This document shows, in pieces, positions 44,001 through 52,748 of a stretch of DNA of 64,000 nt (positions within the stretch are counted from its first letter, which is position 1; the number at the start of each line of letters is the position of its first letter). This stretch comes from CAZGXI01 sp964529715 (GTDB taxonomy: Bacteria; Chloroflexota; Anaerolineae; Aggregatilineales; Ch27): positions 1 to 64,000 of the forward strand of contig CAZGXI010000003.1 of assembly GCA_964529715.1 (NCBI GenBank), in the 5' to 3' direction. The position numbers and the translations under genes were made by a program. The notes below the pieces were generated by a model. That model saw only the letters and a list, made by a program, of their open reading frames with translations. It did not search any database and had not been told where the DNA came from.

Positions 44001-45299
44001 ATGCATCCGCTGGACCTGATCGCGCCCTGGATCGTCTTTGCCGCCATCCTGTTCCCTTTGCTTGCGCTGGAACGCTGGATCCACCGGCACCTGTACGGCA
44101 TCGGTTGGCTGCTGACCAAAGATAAAGCGCGCGCCACCGTCCTGTACTATCTGATCCTGCTGCCGGGTGTCTTTGTCCACGAAGGCACACAGTGGCTCGC
44201 TGCGGGCGCGCTTAACGTCCGCACGCGCCAGATCACGGCCTGGCCAGAGGCGCAGGACAGCGGTGTCCTGCGCCTGAACTTTGTGCGGCTGGAAAAAACC
44301 GACGCCTTCCGTGCGGCACTGATCGGGGCTGCGCCGTTGGTCGCGGGGGTTTTGCTTGTCCTCTTTATCAGCCAAAACATCTTCGACGTTCGACAGCTGG
44401 CGGCGGCGTTTTCGGCAGGTGAACTGCCTGCCATCCTCGCGCAACTTCAACGCCTGTTTGCCACACCGGATTTCTGGTTGTGGCTGTATCTGCTGTTTGC
44501 CATCGGCAACGCTATGATCCCAACGCCATCCGACCGACAGGGCTGGCCGTTTTTGCTGGGCGTCTTTGGGGCTATCGCCGTCTTTTTGCTGATTATCGGC
44601 CTGGGCGAGGAAGTCATCTTACCTTTTCTGCAAGGGCCGATAGCCCGTACACTCGATGTGTTGGTGACGGCCTTTGCCAGCGTGTTGGTGTTAGATGTTT
44701 TCGTGGTTGTGGGACTGGGGCTGTTCGAGCAGGTTCTGAGCCAGATTAAGAAAGACCGCTTTCCGTACCAAAAGAACAAACCCCAGACCGCGCCTAAACC
44801 TCTGCCGGGCAGCGAATCTCCATTGCCCGCCGAATTCGCTCCACTGCGGATCGCTGAGCGGCAGCTGCCTCTGCCCCCACCGCCCAAGCGTCAGAGCGCC
44901 CGCAAAACGGCGGCTTCCCAGGCCTCCTCTGTCGCTCAACCGACCCTGGGCGCGCCAGTACGCGAGATAAAGTCGCCAGAAGAAATTCCCTATCGTCCCT
45001 CTGCTGCTGCGGAAAAGGCCGAAGCGCCTTCCCGGATTCTCATTCGCCGTCGAAGACCGGATATGGAATCGGAATTTGAAGAGCAGCCGGAACTCCTGGA
45101 CGAAGCCGCAGATGTACAAGACGCATCGCCGGAAGACGGCGAACAGGAAGAGATCGAGACCACAGAAAAACCCGAAGACAGAGCCGCCTTCCGATCAGGC
45201 GTCCGCGCCGGCGATGACTTTGAGGAGACCGACGAAGAAGAGCTGGGTGACGAAGACGATGGCGAACTACGTTACGAGCCGTATGAAGATTCGCCCTGA
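44001..45299 (+). CDS. M50-like membrane protein with degenerate zinc motif
   Basis: The 432-residue protein has about six membrane helices in its first 250 residues, then a long charged, disordered tail rich in Glu/Asp. Helix 2 reads LPGVFVHEGTQWLAAGAL: HExxQ at 60-64 where site-2-protease-like M50 enzymes have HExxH. A later helix carries NAMIPTPSD (170-178), resembling the second M50 motif N-x-x-P-x-P-x-x-D. The first motif has lost its second zinc His, so it is probably a pseudo-protease, though this is inference. It overlaps the convergent gene at 45272 by 28 bases. Confidence 0.72.
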   Translation: MHPLDLIAPWIVFAAILFPLLALERWIHRHLYGIGWLLTKDKARATVLYYLILLPGVFVHEGTQWLAAGALNVRTRQITAWPEAQDSGVLRLNFVRLEKTDAFRAALIGAAPLVAGVLLVLFISQNIFDVRQLAAAFSAGELPAILAQLQRLFATPDFWLWLYLLFAIGNAMIPTPSDRQGWPFLLGVFGAIAVFLLIIGLGEEVILPFLQGPIARTLDVLVTAFASVLVLDVFVVVGLGLFEQVLSQIKKDRFPYQKNKPQTAPKPLPGSESPLPAEFAPLRIAERQLPLPPPPKRQSARKTAASQASSVAQPTLGAPVREIKSPEEIPYRPSAAAEKAEAPSRILIRRRRPDMESEFEEQPELLDEAADVQDASPEDGEQEEIETTEKPEDRAAFRSGVRAGDDFEETDEEELGDEDDGELRYEPYEDSP

Positions 45300-46363
45300 T
45301 CCGCTGGTTCTGCCTGCCTCGGTGCAATGCGATTGACGACTGCAAAGCCCGTCACCACCAGAGCTGACATGACGATCATGGCGACGACTTTGAATGCCTG
45401 GCTGGTCGTGATCAAGGCTAGAGCGCCAAAAAAGGCGCAGAAAACATAATAACCAAGCACAATCACGCGCGGATTCAGCCCCAGGTCGATCAGGCGGAAG
45501 TGCAGGTGTCCCCGGTCGCCCTCAGCGGGATTACGCCCCTGGCGCAGCCGGTTGACGATCTGCCAGACCACGTCCAGGAGCGGCAATCCCATCACCAGCA
45601 GAATCGTCGCCGCCTTTGCGCCTCCGATAATGCTCAGCGATCCTACCGTATACCCCAGGAAAAATGCGCCGTTCGACCCCATGAAAATCTTCGCCGGGGG
45701 GAAGTTAAACAGCAGGAAGCCCGCCGTTGCGCCCATCAGGGCCAATGGCAACAGGCTCACACTGATCTGCGGCGGATCGAGACGAAAAGCCGCATTGGCA
45801 AACAATACCATTGCCGCGACGAAAGCCACGCCCCCGGCCAGCCCATCCACGCCGTCCAGCCAGTTGACCGTGTTCATCATCAGACCGAGCCAGAACAGGC
45901 TTAACGTCACCGTGACGACAAACGGCCAGGGATCAGTTTGCTGGCCGGTTAAAGGGTTATTCAGCGTCTCGATGAAGATGCGAAAGAAGACGGCAATAGC
46001 CGCAGCAACAATCTGGGCTAGATATTGTGGCAGCGGGCCGAACTCGTAGATATCGTCCAGCAGGCCAAAGACGAACAGGAACGCACCACCCAACAGCAGG
46101 CCTGCCAGGCGAATCCATTCCCAGGGGTCGAAGCGCGGGACGGGCATAGCCTGGGCCAGTAGCACGGCGACGGTGAACGCCACATACAGCGCCAACCCAC
46201 CCAGTTTGGGCATCAGGTTTTTGTGCCGATGGCGACCGCGTGGACAATCAACCACACCCCAACGGAAAGCCAGCCGCCGGGCGATGGGCGTCAGCAGCAC
46301 CGCCAGCCCGAAGGCCACACCGAACACAATCAGATAAGCCCCCAGATAGTTCAGACTCGCCAT
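45272..46363 (-). CDS. MraY/WecA-family glycosyl-1-phosphate transferase-like protein
   Basis: The 363-residue protein has ten or so membrane helices. Family motifs: DDIYEF at 103-108 (catalytic DDxx), NWLDGVDGLAGG at 167-178 and GHLHFRLIDLG near 288. The third motif, normally FMGDxG, reads FMGSNG at 227-232, so the Asp that helps bind Mg in MraY is Ser230. It may be inactive or use a variant metal site. Active relatives attach a sugar phosphate to undecaprenyl phosphate to start glycan synthesis. It lies 9 bases downstream of upp on the same strand. Confidence 0.85.
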   Translation of the reverse strand: MASLNYLGAYLIVFGVAFGLAVLLTPIARRLAFRWGVVDCPRGRHRHKNLMPKLGGLALYVAFTVAVLLAQAMPVPRFDPWEWIRLAGLLLGGAFLFVFGLLDDIYEFGPLPQYLAQIVAAAIAVFFRIFIETLNNPLTGQQTDPWPFVVTVTLSLFWLGLMMNTVNWLDGVDGLAGGVAFVAAMVLFANAAFRLDPPQISVSLLPLALMGATAGFLLFNFPPAKIFMGSNGAFFLGYTVGSLSIIGGAKAATILLVMGLPLLDVVWQIVNRLRQGRNPAEGDRGHLHFRLIDLGLNPRVIVLGYYVFCAFFGALALITTSQAFKVVAMIVMSALVVTGFAVVNRIAPRQAEPADQGESSYGS

Positions 46364-46372
46364 TGAGCGATT

Positions 46373-47005
46373 CTACCCCGTGCCGAACTGACGGTCGCCG
46401 GCATCGCCCAGGCCGGGGACGATGAAGCCGATCTCGTTCAGGTGCTCGTCAATGGCAGCCACGTGGATCGGTACATCCGGGTGTGCGCCGCTCAGACGGG
46501 CGATGCCTTCTGGTGCGGCGATCAGCCCGACAAACTTAATATGCCTGACGCCCCAACTCTTGAGAATATCGACCGTTGCGCAGGCCGATCCCCCCGTTGC
46601 CAGCATGGGATCAAGGATCAGACACACCTGCACGGTTGGCTCGACCGGCAACTTGTTGTAATACTGCACCGGACGCAGGGTCTTTTCGTCTCGGTAGAGG
46701 CCGATATGCCACACCTGCGCGCCGGGGATCATCTCCCACACACCCTCGACCATTCCCAAGCCCGCCCGGAGAATAGGGATCAGGCCAATCTCGTCCTGCA
46801 TCTGGTAGCCCTGCGTTTTGGCCAGCGGCGTCTCTACCATCAGCGGCGCAAGAGGCAGATCGCGTGTGGCTTCGTAGCAGAGGAACAGGGAAATTTCCCG
46901 GAGCAGCGCCCGGAAAGTCCGATGGTCGGTGTGTTTGTCGCGTAAAATCGTGAGTTTGTGTTTGATCAACGGGTGATCGGAGACAAAAACTTTGGGTTCA
47001 AACAC
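46373..47005 (-). CDS. upp: Uracil phosphoribosyltransferase
   Basis: A GTG start at 47005 follows AAGGGAG and gives 210 residues. The enzyme turns uracil and PRPP into UMP. It shows IPILRAGLGMVEG, the PRPP loop region LILDPMLATGGSA and the C-terminal uracil site IGFIVPGLGDAGDR. A good promoter lies upstream. With pyrG elsewhere in the window it indicates pyrimidine salvage. Confidence 0.97.
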   Translation of the reverse strand: MFEPKVFVSDHPLIKHKLTILRDKHTDHRTFRALLREISLFLCYEATRDLPLAPLMVETPLAKTQGYQMQDEIGLIPILRAGLGMVEGVWEMIPGAQVWHIGLYRDEKTLRPVQYYNKLPVEPTVQVCLILDPMLATGGSACATVDILKSWGVRHIKFVGLIAAPEGIARLSGAHPDVPIHVAAIDEHLNEIGFIVPGLGDAGDRQFGTG

Positions 47006-47035
47006 GGGAAAACTCCCTTCTTGAGGTCCGCGCCG

Positions 47036-47064
47036 ATTGTACGAACGGGGCGTCGCGCTGTCAA
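47036..47064 (-). promoter_or_regulatory. Sigma-70-type promoter of upp
   Basis: On the minus strand TTGACA (47059-47064), a 17-base spacer and TACAAT (47036-47041), about 30 bases before the GTG. Confidence 0.87.
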
Positions 47065-47089
47065 TTGAACGCCCGTGCGAATCGGGGTA

Positions 47090-47119
47090 TTGCGGAGGGA
47101 TACACCGCTTCGTTATACT
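47090..47119 (+). promoter_or_regulatory. Sigma-70-type promoter of ruvB
   Basis: TTGCGG (47090-47095), an 18-base spacer and TATACT (47114-47119). The start near 47126 supports ruvB initiation at 47152 rather than upstream. No LexA box was found here. Confidence 0.7.
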
Positions 47120-47151
47120 CTGTAATGCAACATGTAAGCAGAAAGACCGTG

Positions 47152-48177
47152 ATGAGCGACAACGAACGGCTGACCACCGGCAAGCGCCTCCCCGATGACC
47201 GGAAAAACCTCGCCCTGCGCCCGCGCCGTCTGAGCGAGATCACCGGCCAGGATCGGGTAAAAGACAACCTGAGCATCCTGATCGACGCGGCCAAAAAGCG
47301 CGGCGAGGCGCTCGATCATACCCTGCTCTACGGTCCGCCGGGCCTGGGCAAGACCACCCTGGCCCACGTGATCGCCAATGAGATGGATGTCAACATCCGC
47401 ATCACCGCCGGGCCGTCCATCGAGCGTCCTGGCGACCTGGCCGCCATCCTGACGCATCTCAAACAAAAAGATATCCTGTTCATCGATGAAATTCACCGCC
47501 TGGGCCGCGTTGTGGAAGAGGTGCTTTACCCAGCGATGGAAGACTTCGCCCTGGACATCGTGATCGGTAAAGGGCCGGCAGCCAAGAATGTGCGCCTGAA
47601 CCTGCCGCGCTTTACCGTGATCGGCGCAACGACCCGCCTGGCCCTGTTGACTGCCCCGTTGCGGGCACGCTTTGGCGCGGTATATCGTCTGGATTTCTAT
47701 GACTTGCCGGCGATGATCCAGATCGTCAAGCGCGCTGCCGTGATGTTGGAAACACCTGTAGATGAAGCTGGCGCGGTAGAGATCGCGCGGCGAGCGCGGG
47801 GAACGCCTCGCGTGGCGCTACGGTTGCTGCGCCGTGTGCGCGATTACGCCCAGGTGCGCGCCAACGGCACCATCACGGCAACGGTTGCGGACGAAGCTCT
47901 CAACCTGATGAACATCGATACCCTGGGCCTGGACGACATCGACCGCCGTGTGTTGCAAACGATCATCGAGAAATTCGACGGCGGACCGGTGGGCCTGGAA
48001 ACCATCGCAGCGGCTATTAGCGAAGAGGCCGACACCATTATGGATGTGTACGAGCCGTATCTGCTGCAACTGGGCTTTTTGGAGCGCACACCGCGCGGGC
48101 GAGTCGCCACACCGAATGCCTACACACATCTCGGCTTGCCCCATCCCACCGTGCGTCAGCAGCCGCCCTTGTTATAG
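47152..48177 (+). CDS. ruvB: Holliday junction branch-migration helicase RuvB
   Basis: Start ATG 47152 (341 residues) fits the promoter position; in-frame codons at 47065 and 47125 lie at or before the transcript start. Motifs: LRPRRLSEITGQ, Walker A GPPGLGKTTLA, Walker B LFIDEIHRL, IGKGPAAKNVRLNLPRFT, sensor ATTRLALLTAPLRARFG, RRARGTPRVALRLLRRVRDYA and a winged-helix C-terminus with GGPVGLETIA. It drives branch migration with RuvA. Neither ruvA nor ruvC is in the window. It forms an operon with the DUF2905 gene and queA, a common partner of ruvB. Confidence 0.97.
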   Translation: MSDNERLTTGKRLPDDRKNLALRPRRLSEITGQDRVKDNLSILIDAAKKRGEALDHTLLYGPPGLGKTTLAHVIANEMDVNIRITAGPSIERPGDLAAILTHLKQKDILFIDEIHRLGRVVEEVLYPAMEDFALDIVIGKGPAAKNVRLNLPRFTVIGATTRLALLTAPLRARFGAVYRLDFYDLPAMIQIVKRAAVMLETPVDEAGAVEIARRARGTPRVALRLLRRVRDYAQVRANGTITATVADEALNLMNIDTLGLDDIDRRVLQTIIEKFDGGPVGLETIAAAISEEADTIMDVYEPYLLQLGFLERTPRGRVATPNAYTHLGLPHPTVRQQPPLL

Positions 48178-48205
48178 CGACCGGAGACGAAAGGCAAGGC
48201 AAACG

Positions 48206-48445
48206 TTGGATTTAGGAAGCGCCGGACGGCTATTGATTATTGTCGGCATCGGGATCGCTCTGATAGGCGGCCTCCTGTTGCTGCTCAGCCGCCTGCCGTT
48301 CCTGAGCAGCTTGGGCAGCCTGCCGGGGGATATTCGCATCGAGGGTCAAAACTTCACCTGCATTGTGCCCATCGTGAGCATGATCCTGCTGAGCGTGCTG
48401 CTTACCATTGTTCTGAACATCGTCGCCCGCCTGATAAACCGATGA
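48206..48445 (+). CDS. DUF2905-family small membrane protein
   Basis: This 79-residue gene uses a TTG start with AAGGCAAGG upstream. It has two hydrophobic helices flanking LPGDIRIEGQNFTCIVPI, the family signature. The function is unknown, and the family often lies next to ruvB and queA. It overlaps queA by 4 bases. Confidence 0.85.
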   Translation: MDLGSAGRLLIIVGIGIALIGGLLLLLSRLPFLSSLGSLPGDIRIEGQNFTCIVPIVSMILLSVLLTIVLNIVARLINR

Positions 48446-49551
48446 ATACCCCGGCCCATCCTGGCGATTTTCTGAGCCTGAGCGACTTCGACTACGATCT
48501 GCCACCCGAACTGATCGCGCAGACGCCGGTCGAACCGCGCGACGCATCTCGCCTGTTGGTCACGCCGCGTGCAGGCGGAGACTTTCAGCACCGCCACTTC
48601 CGCGACCTGCCGGAATATCTGCGCCCCGGCGATCTGCTGGTGTTTAACCAGACACGGGTCATCCCTGCCCGCTTACAGGCGCGCAAAGTCCCGACGGGTG
48701 GAGCCGCTGAACTGCTGTTGTTACGCGCAATCGACGCGCAGACCTGGGCGGCACTGGTCGGCGGGCGGAATATCGGTGTCGGCGCGCGCCTGGAAATCCA
48801 GCGGGATGGAGCCGAACCCATCCTGGCAGAGATTATCGAGGCATTGGAAGGCGCGGAACGGGTGGTGCATTTCGCACAGCCGATCAAGCCGCTGCTGGAG
48901 TCGCTGGGAGAAATCCCGCTGCCTCCCTACATCCATGTTCCCTTGGCCGATCCAGGCCGTTACCAGACGATCTACGCGCGCGAGGATGGCTCTGCCGCCG
49001 CGCCGACTGCCGGGCTGCACTTTACAGGCGACCTGTTACTGGCACTTCAGACGCAGGGTGTCCGCTTCGCCTATTGCACCCTCCACATCGGTCTGGACAC
49101 CTTCCAGCCGGTGCGCGTCGAAAATGTCAACGAGCATCCGATGCACAGTGAATGGGCAACTCTATCGCCTCAAGACGCCCAACTCGTCAATGAGACGAAG
49201 CTGTCCGGTGGGCGGGTGATCGCCGTCGGCACGACAGTGGTCCGCACGCTGGAAAGCGCGGCTATCCTCAGCGCGGGGGGAGACCCGGCAACAGGAAAAA
49301 TTCCCGGCCCAGAGGTCTGTCCCTGGCGACCGGTAGTGGCCTTCCAGGGAGAAACGCGGCTGTTCATCCGGCCCGGCTATTATTTTCGTGCCATCGACGG
49401 CATGATCACGAATTTCCACCTGCCCCGTTCAACACTGTTGATGCTGGTCAGTGCCTTCCTGGGGCGGGAACGGACGCTGGCAGCTTACCAGGTGGCGCAA
49501 GAACGACGGTATCGCTTCTACAGTTTTGGCGATGCCATGCTGGTGCTATGA
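48442..49551 (+). CDS. queA: tRNA preQ1(34) S-adenosylmethionine ribosyltransferase-isomerase
   Basis: The 369-residue enzyme adds the cyclopentene-ring precursor to preQ1 at tRNA position 34 in queuosine synthesis. Blocks: FDYDLPPELIAQTPVEPRDASRL near the N-terminus, RDLPEYLRPGDLLVFNQTRVIPARL, PLPPYIHVPL, AAPTAGLHFT, HIGLDTFQPVR and RPGYYFRAIDGMITNFHLPRSTLLMLV. The length is slightly above average. It is coupled to the DUF2905 gene by an ATGA overlap. Confidence 0.97.
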   Translation: MNTPAHPGDFLSLSDFDYDLPPELIAQTPVEPRDASRLLVTPRAGGDFQHRHFRDLPEYLRPGDLLVFNQTRVIPARLQARKVPTGGAAELLLLRAIDAQTWAALVGGRNIGVGARLEIQRDGAEPILAEIIEALEGAERVVHFAQPIKPLLESLGEIPLPPYIHVPLADPGRYQTIYAREDGSAAAPTAGLHFTGDLLLALQTQGVRFAYCTLHIGLDTFQPVRVENVNEHPMHSEWATLSPQDAQLVNETKLSGGRVIAVGTTVVRTLESAAILSAGGDPATGKIPGPEVCPWRPVVAFQGETRLFIRPGYYFRAIDGMITNFHLPRSTLLMLVSAFLGRERTLAAYQVAQERRYRFYSFGDAMLVL

Positions 49552-49608
49552 TTTTCGACCGGCGCGGCGGTCTTGCACAGGCCGTCCGCTTTTGCAGGAC
49601 ACAAACCT

Positions 49609-50469
49609 ATGACTGCTGTACACCCCGAATTCAGCATAGCCGATTACGACCGCACTGCCGAAGTTATCCGGCAACGCACCGCTTACCGGCCTGCTATCGC
49701 CCTGATCCTGGGATCGGGCCTCGGCGGGCTGGCCAACCGTGTTTCCGGCGCAGATGTCATTCCTTACAACGAGCTGCCAAACTGGCCGCTTTCGACGGTG
49801 TTGGGGCATAGCGGTCGCCTGGTCATCGGCAAACTGGAAGACCGCGATGTAATGGTGATGCAGGGTCGGGCACATTTCTACGAAGGCTACAGCATGGCCG
49901 CCGTCACCTACCCGATTCGGGTCATGCAACGTCTGGGCATCCGCATCTTGATCGTCACCAACGCTGCCGGGGGCGTTGACCTGTCATTTGCGCCGGGAGA
50001 CCTGATGCTGATCAAGGATCATGTTAACCTGCCGGGCATGGCGGGGAACCATCCCCTGCGCGGCCCCAACGATGAGACGCTCGGCACACGCTTTCCTGAT
50101 ATGGGGAATGCCTACGACCGGGCGCTGCGGCGGCTGGCCCGCTCGGTAGCGCAAGAAGCAGGCCTGCCGCTGCACGAAGGCGTGTACGGGTTTCTGGCCG
50201 GGCCATCGTTCGAGACTCCGGCGGAGATTCGTCTGCTGGACATACTGGGCATCCAGGCGGTCGGCATGTCTACCGCGCCGGAAGTCATCGTCGCCAATCA
50301 CGGGGGAATCCGGGTGTTGGGCGTTTCAGGCATCAGTAACCTCTGTAAACGCGATGCCGACAGCGACCAGATCACCAACCACGAGGAAGTCCTGGAGGCA
50401 GGACGCGTGATCGTCCCACGCCTGACGGCGTTGCTGTGTGGGATTTTGCGCCGGCTCGACGAGGTGTAA
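49609..50469 (+). CDS. Purine nucleoside phosphorylase, trimeric PNP-I type
   Basis: ATG 49609 gives 286 residues. The enzyme cleaves purine nucleosides with phosphate. It shows ILGSGLGGLA (phosphate site), GRAHFYEGYS, TNAAGGVD, DHVNLPG, GPSFETPAEIR and GMSTAPEVIVANH with the conserved Met. It lies 57 bases after queA and 3 bases before a membrane-protein gene. Together with the molybdenum hydroxylase locus downstream it suggests active purine salvage or breakdown. Confidence 0.95.
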   Translation: MTAVHPEFSIADYDRTAEVIRQRTAYRPAIALILGSGLGGLANRVSGADVIPYNELPNWPLSTVLGHSGRLVIGKLEDRDVMVMQGRAHFYEGYSMAAVTYPIRVMQRLGIRILIVTNAAGGVDLSFAPGDLMLIKDHVNLPGMAGNHPLRGPNDETLGTRFPDMGNAYDRALRRLARSVAQEAGLPLHEGVYGFLAGPSFETPAEIRLLDILGIQAVGMSTAPEVIVANHGGIRVLGVSGISNLCKRDADSDQITNHEEVLEAGRVIVPRLTALLCGILRRLDEV

Positions 50470-50472
50470 GTG

Positions 50473-51294
50473 ATGCTGGAGCGGGCCGTCTTTTTCATCG
50501 AACAGATTGCGCCCGGCCTGTACGTCTTCTGCGCGGCAGGGCTGGTATGGGCCATGTGGAGGTACTATCGGGCGCGACAGGCGCTGGCCGGGGCGCAGTT
50601 TGAATTGGAAAAAGAACTGGAACGCTACCGCGCCGCCAACGCACTCACGGCCGTGTTTGCGCTGGTGGAAATCGGGTTGTTCATCACCGCCATCGCCTAC
50701 GCCGTCGCTCCGACGCTGCGGGCACAGCCGATCAATGTGGCAATCAGCCCGCCGGAGGTGGAGGAAACCCCACTCGTCACCGGTGTGCCCGGCGGTCTGG
50801 CAAACATCCCCGGCCCCGGCACGCCCGGATCGGTGCTGATGGAGAGCGTGCCTATTCCGGGTCTGGAAGATCAACTCAACCTGGGTCCGCTCGCTACGCC
50901 AACCCTGACGCCGACGCCGGTCGGCACGATTGTCACCGACGTGCCGCCCAGTATCGGCTGCGACACGCCTGACGCCCGGCTGACCATTCCGGCTAACGGC
51001 ATGGTCATTTTTGAGGCGACCAATGTCATCGGCAGCGCCAACACCACTGACTTCGCTTTCTATCGCTTCGAGTTGAACGGTCCCAGCACCAATAACGCCT
51101 GGGCCAAACTCAGCGAGTACACCGTGCCGGTAACGGACGGTGAACTGGGACAGATTGTCCCGGCTCTGCTCACACCCGGCGAGCATCTGTTTCGCCTGAA
51201 TGTCTTCGACATTCACAACGCCGTGCGGGCGTCCTGCACCGTCACCATCATCATCAGCCCGCCCATTCCAACGGCGACGCCAATCCGGGAATGA
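50473..51294 (+). CDS. Hypothetical membrane protein with external beta domain
   Basis: The 273-residue protein has two membrane helices: about 5-30 (FFIEQIAPGLYVFCAAGLVW) and about 55-80 (NALTAVFALVEIGLFITAIAY), separated by a basic helical stretch. A Pro/Thr-rich linker leads to a beta-rich extracellular domain with two Cys (CDTPDARL and ASCTVTI), like the Ig-like domain in the lipoprotein at 2130. The GTG at 50470 directly precedes the ATG. The role is unknown; it may be a surface anchor. Confidence 0.7.
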   Translation: MLERAVFFIEQIAPGLYVFCAAGLVWAMWRYYRARQALAGAQFELEKELERYRAANALTAVFALVEIGLFITAIAYAVAPTLRAQPINVAISPPEVEETPLVTGVPGGLANIPGPGTPGSVLMESVPIPGLEDQLNLGPLATPTLTPTPVGTIVTDVPPSIGCDTPDARLTIPANGMVIFEATNVIGSANTTDFAFYRFELNGPSTNNAWAKLSEYTVPVTDGELGQIVPALLTPGEHLFRLNVFDIHNAVRASCTVTIIISPPIPTATPIRE

Positions 51295-51395
51295 CATGGG
51301 CGCGCTGCGCTGACTGGCGTCTACAGTAGCTTCGACCGTCCGCCCCCCAAAGCCGCTCCGCAGGCCGATTGCAAAAAGGCGGCAATGACCGGCGA

Positions 51396-52748
51396 TCAGG
51401 TCAATCCGGCTTGCCGCCGGGCTGCCTCATATTGTTCCGGCGTGTCAATGTCGGCCAGAATGCTGTCGTTGCTGACATTGACGTAGGCGATGTCGCCTGC
51501 CCGCGCGTTGATCACATCACGGGGAGAGCTGCCCGGCGGCAATTCCAACAAGGCAGGCCAGTGACAGCGGTCAAACAGGACAGGATGGCCACGCCGCATC
51601 TGATAGCTTGGCGCAATGATGCTCCCCTGCCCTTCCGCGTAAGCATTCAATACGCCCATCACCGTCCGCGTCTGCATTTGCGGCTGGTCGCCCAACACAA
51701 CCAGACAAGCCGCAAAACGATCTCCTAGTGCGCGCAGCCCGGTTTGCAGCGACGAAAGCATCTCGCCCGCCGCATAGTCCGGGTTGAACACGGCAACAGC
51801 GCCAGCCTGCGCTGCGATCTGCCCTACCTGCTCGGCATTGTGCCCGGTCACGACCACGACGTGCTCCAGACGCGCCGCCAGCAGCCGCCGCAGGATGGCT
51901 TCCAGCACGGTTTCCCGTCCCCAAGGCAGCAACGCTTTCGGACGTCCCATCCGCCGGGAAAGTCCCGCCGCCAAAACAACCGCCGCCACAGGCCGCCGGA
52001 CCTCGTATACCGGCGATTCGGCCTGCATCGCGCCGATGGCGACGGCCCGGATGCGCGGCGACTTGAGCAGCAGGCTGGCGATCAGGCGCGCACGCCGCCG
52101 CGTGATGCCTTCTGGCGGGACACGGTTGAGCAGGGCCGTTACAGGAATCCCTTCAGGTACACCGCGCAGCCCTAACAATTCATCGCGCATCACTGCCGCC
52201 ACCCAGGGCCAGATGACCGGCTCACCGGCTGGATAGCCATAACGTTCGATCATCGCCTCGGCGTTATACACATGCTCGTCGTCCAGCGGCTGACCAAGCA
52301 CGTTCAGGCCGGCAACCAGGGCGACCTGGGTCGTCTCGCGCGGCAATACCGGCTCATGCGCATATGGCGCTTTGAACGGCAACCGCCGCGAACCGTCGGC
52401 TTCCACAAGCAGCACATCACTGCCGACTCGATCCAGCAGGAAGTGGATCGCTTCTGGCTGCAAACCGAGAGCTTTTCCCCCCTGAATACGCCTATACAGA
52501 AAGACAAAAGGGTGCTCCTGGAATTCTCGCATGATCTGTCCAAAATCCAGGTTATTGCCGACGGCCAGGGCGCGTGGAGCGACCTCGACTTCGCTGGCCG
52601 CAACGCGGGTGGTCGTCGTGCCAATAACGCGCAACCCCTGCGCCGCCAAGTCTTCTGCCAGGCGAAAGAGCGCCGACGTTTTGCCGCCGGCTCCAATAAA
52701 CGAAATCACTTCGCCGCGTCGGACGCCCAAGACATTGTCAAGTCTCAA
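51396..52748 (-). CDS. YqeC-MocA fusion: Se/Mo-hydroxylase accessory and cytidylyltransferase
   Basis: A TTG start at 52748 after GGGGAGGG, overlapping the yqeB stop, gives 450 residues; the longer reading to 52889 lies inside yqeB. Residues about 1-235 are YqeC-like: P-loop FIGAGGKTSALF, VIGTTTTRV and LLVEADGSRRLPFKAP. Residues about 255-450 are a MocA-type nucleotidyltransferase: VVLAAGLSRRMGRPKALLPW, VVTGHNAEQVGQ and VVLGDQPQM. MocA makes molybdopterin cytosine dinucleotide; YqeC belongs to the selenium-dependent hydroxylase system. The fusion joins both maturation steps. Confidence 0.88.
   Translation of the reverse strand: MRLDNVLGVRRGEVISFIGAGGKTSALFRLAEDLAAQGLRVIGTTTTRVAASEVEVAPRALAVGNNLDFGQIMREFQEHPFVFLYRRIQGGKALGLQPEAIHFLLDRVGSDVLLVEADGSRRLPFKAPYAHEPVLPRETTQVALVAGLNVLGQPLDDEHVYNAEAMIERYGYPAGEPVIWPWVAAVMRDELLGLRGVPEGIPVTALLNRVPPEGITRRRARLIASLLLKSPRIRAVAIGAMQAESPVYEVRRPVAAVVLAAGLSRRMGRPKALLPWGRETVLEAILRRLLAARLEHVVVVTGHNAEQVGQIAAQAGAVAVFNPDYAAGEMLSSLQTGLRALGDRFAACLVVLGDQPQMQTRTVMGVLNAYAEGQGSIIAPSYQMRRGHPVLFDRCHWPALLELPPGSSPRDVINARAGDIAYVNVSNDSILADIDTPEQYEAARRQAGLT

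Noticed and set aside
43284..44450. Minus-strand frame of 388 codons across tpiA and the M50-like gene
   Set aside because: It lies antisense to two clear genes and spans their boundary, with no motif or ribosome site.
47065..47151. Upstream extension of ruvB
   Set aside because: The -35 and -10 hexamers at 47090-47119 lie inside it, and the added residues are not seen in RuvB.
47042..47151. LexA box in front of ruvB
   Set aside because: CGAAC at 47042-47046 is not followed by GTTC at the right spacing, so the palindrome is missing.
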